DNA of 64,000 nucleotides from Leptospiraceae bacterium (GCA_025055765.1 JANWWS010000007.1:82579-146578), one strand, 5' to 3'; counted from the stretch's first letter, positions 26,858 through 37,524 are shown. Notes: generated from the sequence alone by a model not told the origin. Translations and numbers: made by a program.

Positions 26858-28738
26858 ATGTCACAACCCTATACCACCCTGGTTGAGATGTTTGATGTAG
26901 CTCGTAAAATGTATGGTGACAAACCGATGTTTTTTAACAAGGACGAGAAGAAAAATTTTTATGGGGTAACGCTTTCCGAAGCCCTACACCGGGCCGAAAA
27001 CGTAGCTCTTTGCCTTATAGACTTTGGTATCAAAGCAGGTGATCGCGTGGGTCAAATGGCAGATAACCGTACCGAATGGATAATCTCCGACATGGCTACC
27101 CTCATGACAGGTGCGTGCAATACCCCCAGGGGTACCGATAGCACCCCACAGGAAATTGAATATATCTTAAGCCATGCAGAAGCTTGGCTCTGCTTTGTGG
27201 AGCATGAGCCCATGCTCAAAAAAATGGAGCCCATTTTACCCAAAACTCAGGTAAAAAAAATCATCGTCATGGATAAGAATTTCAAAGGGGACGGAGAGAA
27301 AACCTTTGGACTCTATGAACTCATTGAAAAAGGGGAACAGTTGCGCAAAGAAAAACTACCTGAGTTGGAAAAGCGCAAGAAAGGGGTTAAACCAGATGAT
27401 TTGTTTACTATTATCTACACATCGGGGACAACAGGAGCCCCAAAGGGGGTGATGCTGACTCACGGCAATATGATTTATAATATAGTTAAAGTGCCTCCTA
27501 TGGTGGGTTTGGCAAAGAATGACCGCATGTTATCTATCTTACCCGTATGGCATATTTTTGAACGCGCCATGGACTATGGAGCCATTGCTCTAGGTGTACC
27601 TATTTACTACACCAATGTAAGAGATCTGCGCGATGACTTTGCCAAGGTCAAACCAACCTTCATGGCATCCGCTCCCCGTGTGTGGGAAAGCATCTACCAA
27701 GGGATTAAAGCCAGGGTTGAAAAAGCCGAGCCTTGGAGAAAGGCACTTTTTGACCTTGCCTATGAAGTAAACAGGATCTGGCGGCAAAGTGTCGACTACC
27801 TTCAGGGAAATGACCTTAAACTTAAGCCGGAATCCGAGCTTGAGAAACTAACAAGATCCGCTGTCTCCTTATTTACGGCGGTAAATTTATTTATACCTGC
27901 AAAAATCCTGGATGGGCTCGTCTTTTCCCAAATCCGCCAAGCTCTAGGGGGGGCCTTCCGTGGTACTATTTCTGGTGGAGGAGCATTACCAGCTCACGTA
28001 GATGAATTTTTTAACGTAATCGGCATACCTGTCTACGAGGGTTATGGAATGACGGAATGCTCGCCCATTATATCCGTAAGAGATAAAAATCACATGGTCC
28101 AGGGAAGTGTTGGCGTTGCTCCCGATGGCACCGAAATTGCGGTTTTAAATGAAAAAGGAGAGCCTGCAGCTATTGGAGAGCTTGGGGTTATCCATGTACG
28201 AGGTCCCCAGGTCATGAAGGGCTATTATAAAAACGAAGAAGCCACAAAAAGCGTCATTAAAGACGGCTGGCTCAATACCGGTGATCTGGGCTTTTTCAGT
28301 TACAACGGCACTTTATCTGTACGGGGTCGAGTAAAAGACACTATTGTTCTTTTGGGAGGCGAAAATGTAGAGCCGGTTCCTATTGAAAATCTGTTACTAC
28401 AAAGTGAATTCATTAACCAGGTCATTGTTGTAGGACAAGACCAAAAAAGCCTCACGGCCTTAATTTGGCCTGACAAGAATAAATTGCGCGAGGCTGGCTT
28501 TGTCTTCTCCGATGACGAAGATTTAAATAAAAACCAAGTGATTAGGCAGCACTATGCTGCCATCATTAAGAAACTAATTTCTGCAGAAAATGGATTCAAG
28601 GCATTTGAGAGGATCACTGACTTCCGCTTTTTGCCCAAACCTATGGAGGTGGGGGATGAACTAACGAATCTCTACAAAATGAAACGCAATGTCATAACAA
28701 AAAAATACGAAGATCTTATCCGCTCCATGTATAGCTAG
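26858..28738 (+). CDS. Long-chain acyl-CoA synthetase (AMP-binding)
   Basis: Activates fatty acids to acyl-CoA through an acyl-adenylate. 626 residues from the ATG at 26858, which has a perfect AAGGAGG site 4 bases upstream. Visible: the P-loop YTSGTTGAPKGVMLTHGN near residue 188, the A5 motif YEGYGMTECSP near 393, the GWLNTGDLG hinge region near 470 and RVKDTIVLLGGENVEP near 492. The segment NTPRGTDSTPQEIEYI near 88 replaces the common VPxYxT stretch and is shared with the second synthetase at 55080-57002. It converges on dnaX with a 4-base overlap. Confidence 0.93.
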   Translation: MSQPYTTLVEMFDVARKMYGDKPMFFNKDEKKNFYGVTLSEALHRAENVALCLIDFGIKAGDRVGQMADNRTEWIISDMATLMTGACNTPRGTDSTPQEIEYILSHAEAWLCFVEHEPMLKKMEPILPKTQVKKIIVMDKNFKGDGEKTFGLYELIEKGEQLRKEKLPELEKRKKGVKPDDLFTIIYTSGTTGAPKGVMLTHGNMIYNIVKVPPMVGLAKNDRMLSILPVWHIFERAMDYGAIALGVPIYYTNVRDLRDDFAKVKPTFMASAPRVWESIYQGIKARVEKAEPWRKALFDLAYEVNRIWRQSVDYLQGNDLKLKPESELEKLTRSAVSLFTAVNLFIPAKILDGLVFSQIRQALGGAFRGTISGGGALPAHVDEFFNVIGIPVYEGYGMTECSPIISVRDKNHMVQGSVGVAPDGTEIAVLNEKGEPAAIGELGVIHVRGPQVMKGYYKNEEATKSVIKDGWLNTGDLGFFSYNGTLSVRGRVKDTIVLLGGENVEPVPIENLLLQSEFINQVIVVGQDQKSLTALIWPDKNKLREAGFVFSDDEDLNKNQVIRQHYAAIIKKLISAENGFKAFERITDFRFLPKPMEVGDELTNLYKMKRNVITKKYEDLIRSMYS

Positions 28739-30012
28739 GGGAAAAGCCGTTCCTTGCTAGAGAGAGGTTTTTCTTCTGCTAGAAATTCGCGAGCTATGAG
28801 GTGGGAAAGATCCGTTTCTTGTGGGGATGAACTTTGAGGTTTTTCTTCCTTATATTCACGACCTGTCTCAATAGCGCGCGCCAAACTGTTAAGACGTACT
28901 AGAATATTGGATATAGAGGGAGCTTGTAGTTTTGCATGGAGTTCTACAAGAGCCATCTCAAGGCTAAGCCTTATTTCGTTGCTCTTGTTGAGTTGGTAAA
29001 AACCCCAATGGTCATATAGTTTGTAGAGATGGGAAAAAACAGCCAAAAGTTCTTGTTTGTCTATTTCCTGGACAAGCCTAGCAAATTCTGGATTTTGCTT
29101 TTTTCTTTCATAATTACTCACCTCCCAAGCCGCCAAGACCATATCCTTAAGCATGCTTAGAGTTTCCCACAAAAAGCGCTTTAAGTTTAAACCCTCATGA
29201 TATACCTCGTAGATAAGCTTTAGTTGCCGAGAGAGATCTTTTTTTACAAGAGCCTCCACAAAGCCAAGAGAACTCTCCGAGCGCGCTATGCCAAAGACCA
29301 CCCTTGCTTTGTCGGCATTAAGGCTTTCCTCGCCACAGAAGGCAATTAGTTGGTCCAAAAGAGAGAGAGCATCCCGCATACTCCCCTCTGCTCGCTCGGC
29401 AACGAGATAGAGAGCTTCTTCTTCAAAAGATATACCTTCTTTTTGAAGCACATACTTGAGGCGCCCGACGATTTCTTCTATAGAGAACTTGCGAAAAGTG
29501 TATGTCTGGCAACGGGAAACAATCGTTTCCGGTACCTTTTGCAATTCCGTTGTAGCTAGAATAAATACCACATGCTCTGGTGGCTCTTCGAGGGTTTTCA
29601 AAAGGGCATTGAAGGCTTCCGTGCTAAGCATGTGGACTTCATCAATAATATAGATTTTGTACTTGCCCCGCATGGGCGAAAAGCGGGCGTTTTCCCGAAG
29701 ATTGCGTATGTTTTCAATGCCCCTATTGGAAGCGGCATCCATTTCAACTACATCTTGGCTATAACCCGCACTTATAGCTTGACATTCACTACATATTCCA
29801 CACGGTTTCGTAGTAGGTCCTTTTTCACAGTTAAGGCAGCGTGCTAAAATACGAGCTGTCGTTGTCTTGCCCACCCCACGGCTACCAAAAAAGAGGTAGG
29901 CATGATGGATTTTGCCATAATCTATAGCATTCTTTAAACTCTGCGCTGCATGCAGCTGTCCCACAAGATCTTCAAAATCTAGAGGGCGGTAGCGAAGAGC
30001 AAGGGCAGCCAT
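28735..30012 (-). CDS. dnaX: DNA polymerase III subunit gamma/tau
   Basis: Clamp-loader ATPase. 425 residues: Walker A GSRGVGKTTTAR near residue 45, a four-Cys zinc module (CLNC ... CGICSEC) near 60-80, Walker B DEVHMLS near 122 and the SRC motif (IVSRCQ) near 166. The C-terminal part is short compared with long tau proteins and ends in a low-complexity Ser/Glu-rich tail, so it may act as gamma only or as a minimal tau. The start lies 2 bases after the PBP1A stop codon. No ribosomal slippery A-run is evident. Confidence 0.96.
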   Translation of the reverse strand: MAALALRYRPLDFEDLVGQLHAAQSLKNAIDYGKIHHAYLFFGSRGVGKTTTARILARCLNCEKGPTTKPCGICSECQAISAGYSQDVVEMDAASNRGIENIRNLRENARFSPMRGKYKIYIIDEVHMLSTEAFNALLKTLEEPPEHVVFILATTELQKVPETIVSRCQTYTFRKFSIEEIVGRLKYVLQKEGISFEEEALYLVAERAEGSMRDALSLLDQLIAFCGEESLNADKARVVFGIARSESSLGFVEALVKKDLSRQLKLIYEVYHEGLNLKRFLWETLSMLKDMVLAAWEVSNYERKKQNPEFARLVQEIDKQELLAVFSHLYKLYDHWGFYQLNKSNEIRLSLEMALVELHAKLQAPSISNILVRLNSLARAIETGREYKEEKPQSSSPQETDLSHLIAREFLAEEKPLSSKERLFP

Positions 30013-30014
30013 TT

Positions 30015-32396
30015 CTAGGTGCGATCATCGTTAGCGAAAAATTCCTCATCGTCAATTCTAATTTGCCTAGGGAGTTCGGGAAGAGGGGCCAAAGCCTCTT
30101 CAGTCTTAGGCTCGGTGCCAGGCAAAAAAAGTTCTTCGTATGTTTCGGCACAGGTCTCTTTGGGTAAAAGACGCTGCTTGCGGCATATGGGTACTTTTAC
30201 GAACCCTTCAAAAACAAGATACTCTTCTTCTTTCTCTACGAGGTTGCGAATCTTTTGATTAAATTGAGCCCAAATTGGGGCAGCAACCCCTGCCCCAGAA
30301 TGACCTATCCCTAAGCTTAAACTAGGACGATCATAGCCAACCCAAACAGCAGTCGTATAACGTTTGTTAAAGCCAACAAACCATGCATCCCGGTAGTTAT
30401 TCGTGGTACCCGTTTTTCCTGCAGCATAGCCCACATAACCAGCTTGTCGGATGGATCGGCCCGTTCCGCGATTCACTGCTTCCTCAAGCAAGCTGGTAAC
30501 AATAGCAGCAGTACCTGGCTTAAGCAGCTGCTCGCCAACACTGTTATCACGACTCATGCTCAAAAGACGGCGTCCTTCTCTGTCCTCAACATAGCGAATG
30601 AGGTAAGGCTCAAGCTGTCGCCCCCCCCTGGGAAAGAGAGCAAAAGATTTTGCCATCTGATATGGGCTAAGCTCAAAGGAACCCAAAGCCACGGAGAGAT
30701 TGTAGGGAATCTGCTTTTCGCTTATCCCTAGAATTTTGCCTAGCTTTGGTAGAAGAAGAGAGAGCCCTACCTCCCTTGCTACAGCTATCGACACCATATT
30801 CGCTGAAATAGCCAGGGCCTCCCTTAAAGGAATAAAGCCCCGGTAGACCCCCGAGTAGTTTTCAGGAAGCCATTCGCTACCTTGTTCATCTAAAAAAACC
30901 ACAGGACTGTCTGAGAAGACCGTTGCCGCTGTTACTTTTTCTAAATCAATAGCGGCCGCATAGAGGATAGGCTTAAAAGTCGAACCCACTTGCCGGCGCA
31001 TCTGTAAGGCTCGGTTGATTTGGTTCTGGGCATTAAAACTACTACCCCCCACTAGAGCCGTAACTTCCCCCGTCTTATGGTCTATTTCCAGGAGAGCGCC
31101 TTGTACGGAGGCTGTCCGGTTTAAAAAAGGATCTTGCGAACGAATAGAATGAAGAAAGTTCTCGAGTTTTTTTTCACCAAAGGTGAGATGCAAGAGATCT
31201 AGAATTTCAAAGTGGTCATTAAAAAAAGCCAATTGCCAGGTGAATTGAGAGAGCTTTTTCCCTCCTGCCAGAGGGGGAAGATTAAACGCATAAAGCAAAA
31301 GCTCAAGTTCCGGCGCATGCTTGGCCGCCAGTTCCTCATAACGGGTAAAAATGTAATTGCGGGATATAGCATTTTGTCGCCTTAAACCCTCAGAAAGAGC
31401 GGCTTGCGCAGCCCTTTGGTGGTCTAGATCTAGAGTACCATGGATAGTGAGCCCTCCCTCATAAAGCAGGCTTTTTCCTAACTCCTTTTCTAAGATCTGC
31501 CTCACCGTTTCCGAGTAAAAAGGAGCTTCATCCACCCTGCGCCCATAGGCTGTCTCAGTTGGAGATATATTAAGAGAGGCATAATAGCCCTGCATTTCCT
31601 GATAAGCCTTCTCGGCCTGGGATTTGGTGATAAAACCACGATCCACCATGCGGGCAAGTGCTAAAAGTAAGCGCTCCTTTGAAAGATGAGGGTTTTTTGC
31701 CGGCGAATAGAGATTAGGCGCCGCTGGTAAGGTGGCCAACAAGGCTGCTTCTCCTAGAGAGAGCTTATTGACATCTTTGTTAAAATAAAATTGGGATGCT
31801 GCCGTTACTCCATAGGTTCCATGACCAAAATAAATTTCATTAAAGTAAAGATGCAGGATTTCCTCTTTCGAATAATGGGCATCAAGTACAAGGGCAAGAA
31901 GGGCCTCTTTTAATTTTCGCTTGAGGGTTCTCTCTTTTCCTGTTAAAAGCACTTTGGCCAGCTGCTGCGTGATGGTTGAACCCCCTTGTTTTATGTCTGC
32001 TGCAAAGAGGTTAACGAAAAAAGCTCTTAATATCCCTTGCACATCAATTCCAGGATGTTCATAAAAACGATTATCTTCCATGGCCACAAAGGCATGCTTC
32101 ACAATAAGGGGAATTTCATCGATATTAACTAACACGCGCATGTCCTGAAAAAAAGTAGTGATTAGTCTGCCTTTGCGGTCAAGTAAACGAGACGGAGTGG
32201 GAGGTTGGTAACTTTTCAGCCGATAAACTTCCCCCACATCAGATATGGCTAAAACAAAGATAAAAAGTCCAGCCAAGAAAACTAAGGTGGCAACCAAAAA
32301 AGCTCTTATGTGCAGGTAAAGCTCGGCGGAACGCGGATAAAGCCTTTGCACAAGTACAAAGGCTAAATAAGCGGCCCTTTTTGCTAAAAAGCGCAC
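30015..32396 (-). CDS. Class A penicillin-binding protein (PBP1A type)
   Basis: Bifunctional peptidoglycan synthase of 793 residues anchored by one transmembrane helix near residues 30-52. The glycosyltransferase 51 domain has MEDNRFYEHPGID near 110 and QGGSTITQQLAK near 137. The transpeptidase has the catalytic STFK near 472, the SAN motif near 533 and KTGTT near 664. A long insertion between the domains (residues 330-420) is lineage-specific in style, and the tail is acidic. The start is a GTG at 32396. It lies between a lipoprotein gene and dnaX in one leftward operon. Confidence 0.95.
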   Translation of the reverse strand: MRFLAKRAAYLAFVLVQRLYPRSAELYLHIRAFLVATLVFLAGLFIFVLAISDVGEVYRLKSYQPPTPSRLLDRKGRLITTFFQDMRVLVNIDEIPLIVKHAFVAMEDNRFYEHPGIDVQGILRAFFVNLFAADIKQGGSTITQQLAKVLLTGKERTLKRKLKEALLALVLDAHYSKEEILHLYFNEIYFGHGTYGVTAASQFYFNKDVNKLSLGEAALLATLPAAPNLYSPAKNPHLSKERLLLALARMVDRGFITKSQAEKAYQEMQGYYASLNISPTETAYGRRVDEAPFYSETVRQILEKELGKSLLYEGGLTIHGTLDLDHQRAAQAALSEGLRRQNAISRNYIFTRYEELAAKHAPELELLLYAFNLPPLAGGKKLSQFTWQLAFFNDHFEILDLLHLTFGEKKLENFLHSIRSQDPFLNRTASVQGALLEIDHKTGEVTALVGGSSFNAQNQINRALQMRRQVGSTFKPILYAAAIDLEKVTAATVFSDSPVVFLDEQGSEWLPENYSGVYRGFIPLREALAISANMVSIAVAREVGLSLLLPKLGKILGISEKQIPYNLSVALGSFELSPYQMAKSFALFPRGGRQLEPYLIRYVEDREGRRLLSMSRDNSVGEQLLKPGTAAIVTSLLEEAVNRGTGRSIRQAGYVGYAAGKTGTTNNYRDAWFVGFNKRYTTAVWVGYDRPSLSLGIGHSGAGVAAPIWAQFNQKIRNLVEKEEEYLVFEGFVKVPICRKQRLLPKETCAETYEELFLPGTEPKTEEALAPLPELPRQIRIDDEEFFANDDRT

Positions 32397-32436
32397 TTTT
32401 CCAAGAAAAAACTCTCACTTCTACGGTAAAGCTTTC

Positions 32437-33075
32437 TTATTGGTATTTCGGCTTGTCGGATCTCTCTGTCCGATAGAGAAAATTAACCCTAAGCCCCATT
32501 TTCTCGCAAAAGAGCTCAAGCTCGGTGTCCCTTGCTGGTAAAAGTTCAAAGGGCACCAGCTGGAAGCCCCCACTTTCCGGCACGAGTTCTACTTCTTCGC
32601 CAGGCAAAACACGATCAAAATAAGGACCAAATTCCCGTTTCTTTTTTTCAGGATGCTTTGTAAAATAAAAGGCATAAATGGAATTGTATGGAAACTTACC
32701 GTAAGCGGAAGAAGTAAAGCGCTTGGTGTAAATTGTGGACTCAACCACGGGATAGTTTTCACCATTTTTTTCTTTAAAAAGGCAATCGTAAAAATAGACA
32801 CTTTTTTTCTCGTTACTTCGATTTTCAAGACGAAAGCGAAATATCTGCAGGGGTGGCAGGCGATAATACTTCTCTTCCGAAGCAAGTCCTAATTGGTCGC
32901 CCAATAGATCGAGCTCATAGGGCATGGGCGATTCTAAATAAATATGGGGGTTTTTTAATAGTAAAAGCTCTTCTTTTTTTCTTGCGCTACCTTCCGTGTC
33001 TTTGTGTAACAAATAGTAATTAAGCTCAGGGTTGCCACAAGTAAAGGCAAACAAAGCAAACAAGAAAAAAAACAT
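32437..33075 (-). CDS. Lipoprotein of unknown function
   Basis: I do not recognise this 212-residue protein. The N-terminus (MFFFLFALFAFTCGNPEL) is a short signal peptide with Cys at residue 13, a plausible spirochaetal lipobox. The mature part looks beta-rich, with a segment FRFRLENRSNEKKSVYFYD resembling an Ig-like strand pair near 80. It starts 5 bases after the PilZ gene stop and precedes the PBP1A gene, suggesting an envelope role. Confidence 0.6.
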   Translation of the reverse strand: MFFFLFALFAFTCGNPELNYYLLHKDTEGSARKKEELLLLKNPHIYLESPMPYELDLLGDQLGLASEEKYYRLPPLQIFRFRLENRSNEKKSVYFYDCLFKEKNGENYPVVESTIYTKRFTSSAYGKFPYNSIYAFYFTKHPEKKKREFGPYFDRVLPGEEVELVPESGGFQLVPFELLPARDTELELFCEKMGLRVNFLYRTERSDKPKYQ

Positions 33076-33080
33076 GTCTT

Positions 33081-34211
33081 TTAAATCTTACCCTTAGCCA
33101 ACTCATTCACTAGTTGGAAGTAACGCTCCATTTCACCCTTGCGGGAAGACCAACCCATAATTTTTACACCAATAATCATATCGTGATTTCGATCAACCCC
33201 CGTGTAGACGATTTCCGAAGAAACCGTGATGGGCTGTTGCATACGAAAAACAATATCAAAGGAAAAACCCTTTTGATGTACCAAAAATTGTTTTAGTTCC
33301 GGATCAGAAATCCGTATTTGCAACCCCCCCAAAGAAACATTGGTTACAGCCTGCCTTTTGTTAATCATCATAGTATTTGAGTCACGAATACGGTCTACCA
33401 TCTCAAAGGTCAGTGCCTTTAACTCCATAATAGTTTCAAGACCTATTTCCTTGTTTTTTGATATGAGCTGAATATAGCCCAAAGGCACCGAACCACCATC
33501 ATGCCCCACATAGATTACCGGCACAATTAACTCTGAGACAATCTTTTTTTTGCGGTAGTCATTCATCACATCAGCAATATCTACATGTAAGACAGAGCGG
33601 TAGTCCACAAAGGCATTCTCATCTTCGGGAATGTAGGAATTAATATCCTGGGTATTCTTAATCCAAAAAACCTTGCCCGTTTTTCTCACGAGTTCAAATT
33701 TTTCATCATGGCTCTCGAAAACCTTCACATGGACCTCATCAGCATAGTTTTTGAGCCTACGCTCGTATTCACTAAAGTGTACCTTTACAGAGGTCGGTAC
33801 ATTAAATAAAGACGCTTTTATTACATTGCGCGCAGCTCGAATGCTATTAATGCTTACGGCATCTGGATTTGCCTCAATACGAGGGTACCGTCTTTCATTG
33901 GTAGCTATACGAAACGCCTCTACTCTAACCTTGTATCGGTCATTACCTAAATTTTCCTCCACATAACAGGTGGCATCCATGTACTTTTTAAACACCCGAT
34001 AAAAGGCCACGTTTTCGGAAAGTTCGGAAAAACATGAGACAATCATGCCAGTTTTGGGCAAGAATTCCTCAACATTTACGGAAATTTCTTCAAAATAGCC
34101 CTTAAGCAGGTATTTTTTGCCCAGCATGTAGGTTTTAATCATGTGCTCGATTTTTTCTTCTTCGGTTATAACCTGATAGGGCCGAGTTGCGCGCTCCTTA
34201 ATGTTAGACAT
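33081..34211 (-). CDS. DUF1577 protein with PilZ domain
   Basis: Cytoplasmic protein of 376 residues that strongly resembles Leptospira DUF1577 proteins. RRYPR near residue 103 and NVSLGG near 291 are the two halves of the c-di-GMP-binding PilZ signature, separated by about 190 residues that may form a GAF-like domain. It appears paralogous to the protein at 6198-7424. The start ATG is at 34211. As first gene of an operon with a lipoprotein, PBP1A and dnaX, it could link c-di-GMP to wall synthesis; that link is inference from position only. Confidence 0.78.
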   Translation of the reverse strand: MSNIKERATRPYQVITEEEKIEHMIKTYMLGKKYLLKGYFEEISVNVEEFLPKTGMIVSCFSELSENVAFYRVFKKYMDATCYVEENLGNDRYKVRVEAFRIATNERRYPRIEANPDAVSINSIRAARNVIKASLFNVPTSVKVHFSEYERRLKNYADEVHVKVFESHDEKFELVRKTGKVFWIKNTQDINSYIPEDENAFVDYRSVLHVDIADVMNDYRKKKIVSELIVPVIYVGHDGGSVPLGYIQLISKNKEIGLETIMELKALTFEMVDRIRDSNTMMINKRQAVTNVSLGGLQIRISDPELKQFLVHQKGFSFDIVFRMQQPITVSSEIVYTGVDRNHDMIIGVKIMGWSSRKGEMERYFQLVNELAKGKI

Positions 34212-34247
34212 ATGCTTAACTCATTATCGGCAAGCTATGCCTAGTAT

Positions 34248-35942
34248 TCAGGAGAGTTTTTTCTTCTTTTTTGATATTTGATATTTTGATATTGAGGAAG
34301 TTTTTGGTAGTAACAGAGACTCTACCTTCCATTTTTTTTCGGCTTTTAGCCATTTCATTTTTTCCCCAGGCTTCACCGGTATAAAAGACATGGCCCTTTC
34401 GGTAAAAGCCACAATGGAAAGACTGGGATTTACCCCCAAATTAGCGGGTATCATAGAGCCGTCGCAGACAAGCATATGGCTATAGCCAAAAACCTGATTT
34501 TTTTTGTCAAGCACCCCCGTTTCGGGCGAATCCGAAATAGGACATCCCCCCAAGATATGAGCTGTCATGGGTATATTCAACAAAACCTCGTTTATGCTAG
34601 ACAGAGGTATCCCTTGGATTTTGCGAGCCAAACGCCGGGCAAATTCATTCCCAATGGGTATGTACTTCGGTATGGGCTTTCCCTCACTTGGTTGACTCGT
34701 TAGCTTTTTTGTAAAGGGCCAAAGCCAAGTTCTCCGATAGCTCAGCTTTAAGCTATTGTCTACCGTTTGCATGATGAGCAGTATTATCGTGCGCCGGGCA
34801 AAACCCCATATATTGAGAACTCGCAGAAAGTCCATGGGTTTTTTTAAGATAGTGCCAATAAACCGTAGCTGCCGTGGGAGAAATCCTCCCTCATCAACAA
34901 GAATAGTGCTTAGAAAACCCATCGCATCCGAGCCTGCCGGGTAACGCACAGGCTCTATGTGAGTTACATTATCAGGATGTACACTTGAGGTAATAGCAAT
35001 TCCCTTCGAGAAATCCACATCGCTTTGCCGGGACCTCACCCCAACAATAGACTCACTATTTGTCCGCACCCGCTCTCCCAAACAAGGAGAAAGAAGCGGT
35101 AGACGCCCCTTATCTTTGAGACGGAAAAGCAACCCTAACGTACCTAAAACACCTGCAGCAAAAACAATCCCTTTTGTATGGAAACATCGGCGGGGAAAGC
35201 CCCAAAATGATGTCGATTTTCGGGTATAAACTTTGTAACCATCCCTGCCCCCAGCTCCCAAGGGCTCTACATCCACAACCTGAGTTTCTGGAAAAATCTG
35301 TGCTCCAAATTTTTCTGCAAAGTATAGATAATTCTTGTCAAGGGTATTTTTAGCATCAAAGCGACAACCTACCATACAACCACCACACTGGTTGCAGCCA
35401 CTTCGGCGCGGACCTTCCCCATAGAAATAAGGATCATCACTTTCCTTGCCTTCTGCACCAAAATAAATACCAACAGGCGTAGGCACAAAGGTATGACCCC
35501 TCCCCATTTCTTCGGCTATCTCGTACATATAACGATCGACCTCGCCCAAATGAGGATTCTCGACAACACCGAGCATTTTCTTGGCGAGCTCATAATACGG
35601 CAAAAGTTCTTTCTTGCCACCTAGCTTTTTTACCTCAGGATGCTCAAAAAAGGCGTCGGGCGGAACATAGAGGGTATTGGCATAGATTAGGCTCCCCCCA
35701 CCAACTCCAGCTCCACTTAAGACCAAAGTATCGCGTAATAGGCTTAAGCGTTGCATACCATAGCAAAAAAGTTTAGGAGCCCAAAAAAAACGCCGCACAT
35801 CCCAATTGGTCTTGGGAAAATCTTGGGGGCGAAAGCGTCGACCCATCTCAAATACAGCCACCCGATAGCCCTTTTGGGCTAGCCGCATGGCACTAACGCT
35901 GCCACCAAAGCCAGAACCCACCACCACATAGTCGAAATCCAT
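34248..35942 (-). CDS. GMC-type oxidoreductase, ChoD (cholesterol oxidase)-like
   Basis: FAD-dependent oxidoreductase of 564 residues. The FAD loop [18 protein letters not shown] opens the protein, [13 protein letters not shown] lies near residue 85, and a Cys cluster [11 protein letters not shown] followed by [11 protein letters not shown] lies near 185, as in actinobacterial ChoD-like proteins. Near the end come the HILGGCPI and [19 protein letters not shown] motifs that carry the active-site His and Asn of the GMC group. It may oxidise a sterol- or alcohol-type lipid. ATG 35942 with AAGG is preferred over an upstream TTG. The C-terminal tail contains a small tandem repeat (three TTGATAT-like units at 34271-34295). 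Confidence 0.82.
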   Translation of the reverse strand: MDFDYVVVGSGFGGSVSAMRLAQKGYRVAVFEMGRRFRPQDFPKTNWDVRRFFWAPKLFCYGMQRLSLLRDTLVLSGAGVGGGSLIYANTLYVPPDAFFEHPEVKKLGGKKELLPYYELAKKMLGVVENPHLGEVDRYMYEIAEEMGRGHTFVPTPVGIYFGAEGKESDDPYFYGEGPRRSGCNQCGGCMVGCRFDAKNTLDKNYLYFAEKFGAQIFPETQVVDVEPLGAGGRDGYKVYTRKSTSFWGFPRRCFHTKGIVFAAGVLGTLGLLFRLKDKGRLPLLSPCLGERVRTNSESIVGVRSRQSDVDFSKGIAITSSVHPDNVTHIEPVRYPAGSDAMGFLSTILVDEGGFLPRQLRFIGTILKKPMDFLRVLNIWGFARRTIILLIMQTVDNSLKLSYRRTWLWPFTKKLTSQPSEGKPIPKYIPIGNEFARRLARKIQGIPLSSINEVLLNIPMTAHILGGCPISDSPETGVLDKKNQVFGYSHMLVCDGSMIPANLGVNPSLSIVAFTERAMSFIPVKPGEKMKWLKAEKKWKVESLLLPKTSSISKYQISKKKKKLS

Positions 35943-35992
35943 ACCTTCGCCTAAATGGGTTCTAGACCTTGGCAAGCTTTTTCGCAAGGGTG

Positions 35993-37507
35993 TTAAGATA
36001 AAATATAATCTCCGGGATTGAAATTAAGGACACTTAGCACATATTCCGTGGCAAAACCCGGGTAAAGAGTGGTGTTCCGCCCATCCTTTGTATAATACCA
36101 ACTCTTGCCACCAGAACCCCACGTGGTTTTGCTCATTTTTTTTGCCAGCTCCTCGTTGTACTGATCTTCTCGCTCCTGGCGCACCACGATCCTGCGGTAA
36201 GACCTTTTCTTAGCTAGTTCTAGGGCTTGCAAAATGTATTCGTGCTGCGCCTCAACATAGACCAATACAGAGGTATGACCAGGCCCCGTGTTTGGCCCCA
36301 TGAGGGTAAAAAGATTTGGAAAACCAGCAATCGCCACACCCTTAAAGGCCCGAGCCCCCTTTTCCCAATACGAGTTTAAATCCCGTCCATCAAGCCCCTT
36401 TACCAGAAAAGGAAAACCCTCAGCTGGCGACTTATAACCAGTGGCCCATATAATAACCTCTACAGGGTATTCCTTGCCTGCCGCCACTGGCCCCCGGGGG
36501 GTCAGTCTCTCCACTCCATGAGGCACTAGGGTGACATTGGGCTTCACCAGGGTGGGATACCAGTCGTTGGATATAAGCATTCGCGTTTTGCCTAGCCTAT
36601 AGTTGGGGGTCACGAGCTTTCGCATCTCGGGATCAGGGATATTTTCTTCAATGCGTTTTTTTACTACCCACTCGAGAAAATCTGTCATCGGGGTATCCCA
36701 AACAATGGCGGTGGCCAAAAGTTCCGTTATAGCAAAAATCCAATAGCGACGAATTTTCTGTAGGATAGGAAAATTGCGATAAATGCTTTTTTCCAAATCG
36801 CTGTAGACATAGTCCAGCTTCGGTATAACCCAAGCTGGTGTTCGCTGAAAAATATAGAGGTGCTTTACTATGGGCTGTATAGCGGGACCCACCTGAATGG
36901 CCGATGCGGCACTACCCACCAGTGCCACGGTTTTCCCATGAAGGACAAGTGAGTCATCATAATTTGAGGTATGCGTCATCTTTCCCTCAAAATCTTGTAA
37001 ACCTGGAATATCGGGAATTCGGGGTTCTGCAAAAGGACCAATGGCCATAATCACAAACCTGCCCTCTACAACTTGGCCGTTTTGCAATGTTAGCCTCCAG
37101 AGATTCCTCTTGCTATCAAATATCATCTCCACCACTCGGCTGTGAAAGCGTATCTTGGGCCTTAGGTTGTATTTATAGGAAACCTTAATAATGTACTCCT
37201 GGATCTCCTTCCAGGGGGAAAACATGCGGCTCCACTCTCCATACGGCTCAAAGGAGTATGAGTAAAGATGGTTAGGGACATCTACCGCCGCTCCGGGATA
37301 ACGACTATCTCGCCAGGTGCCCCCCACTTCGTGGGCGGCCTCCAAAATAATAAAATCGTGAAAACCCCGGTCTTGTAATTTTTTTGCCATCCCAAGACCA
37401 CTAAACCCAGCCCCTACAATAACAATGTCAAACACTCTCTCCCGGCTCTCACCAACATTACTTGAGGCCGCCCGAGGCCGCTTTTCTAAGACTACTTCAC
37501 CTACCAT
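35993..37507 (-). CDS. Flavin-containing (Baeyer-Villiger-type) monooxygenase
   Basis: FAD/NADPH monooxygenase of 504 residues. The first Rossmann motif [10 protein letters not shown] is near residue 36, followed by [20 protein letters not shown]; the second, GSAASAIQV, is near 202; ATGY is near 352. The Baeyer-Villiger fingerprint FxGxxxHxxxW appears as [11 protein letters not shown] near 174, with Tyr in place of Trp. It likely inserts oxygen into a ketone or oxidises a hetero atom of a lipophilic substrate. The ATG at 37507 has AAGGAGG upstream. It precedes the ChoD-like gene by 50 bases; the pair would suit alcohol-to-ketone-to-ester chemistry. Confidence 0.88.
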   Translation of the reverse strand: MVGEVVLEKRPRAASSNVGESRERVFDIVIVGAGFSGLGMAKKLQDRGFHDFIILEAAHEVGGTWRDSRYPGAAVDVPNHLYSYSFEPYGEWSRMFSPWKEIQEYIIKVSYKYNLRPKIRFHSRVVEMIFDSKRNLWRLTLQNGQVVEGRFVIMAIGPFAEPRIPDIPGLQDFEGKMTHTSNYDDSLVLHGKTVALVGSAASAIQVGPAIQPIVKHLYIFQRTPAWVIPKLDYVYSDLEKSIYRNFPILQKIRRYWIFAITELLATAIVWDTPMTDFLEWVVKKRIEENIPDPEMRKLVTPNYRLGKTRMLISNDWYPTLVKPNVTLVPHGVERLTPRGPVAAGKEYPVEVIIWATGYKSPAEGFPFLVKGLDGRDLNSYWEKGARAFKGVAIAGFPNLFTLMGPNTGPGHTSVLVYVEAQHEYILQALELAKKRSYRRIVVRQEREDQYNEELAKKMSKTTWGSGGKSWYYTKDGRNTTLYPGFATEYVLSVLNFNPGDYILS

Positions 37508-37524
37508 AAATTCCTCCTTATCTT

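Noticed and set aside
34271..34295. Triple TTGATAT repeat as a phase-variation tract
   Set aside because: It is short, imperfect and lies at the extreme 3' end of the coding region, where slippage would barely alter the protein.
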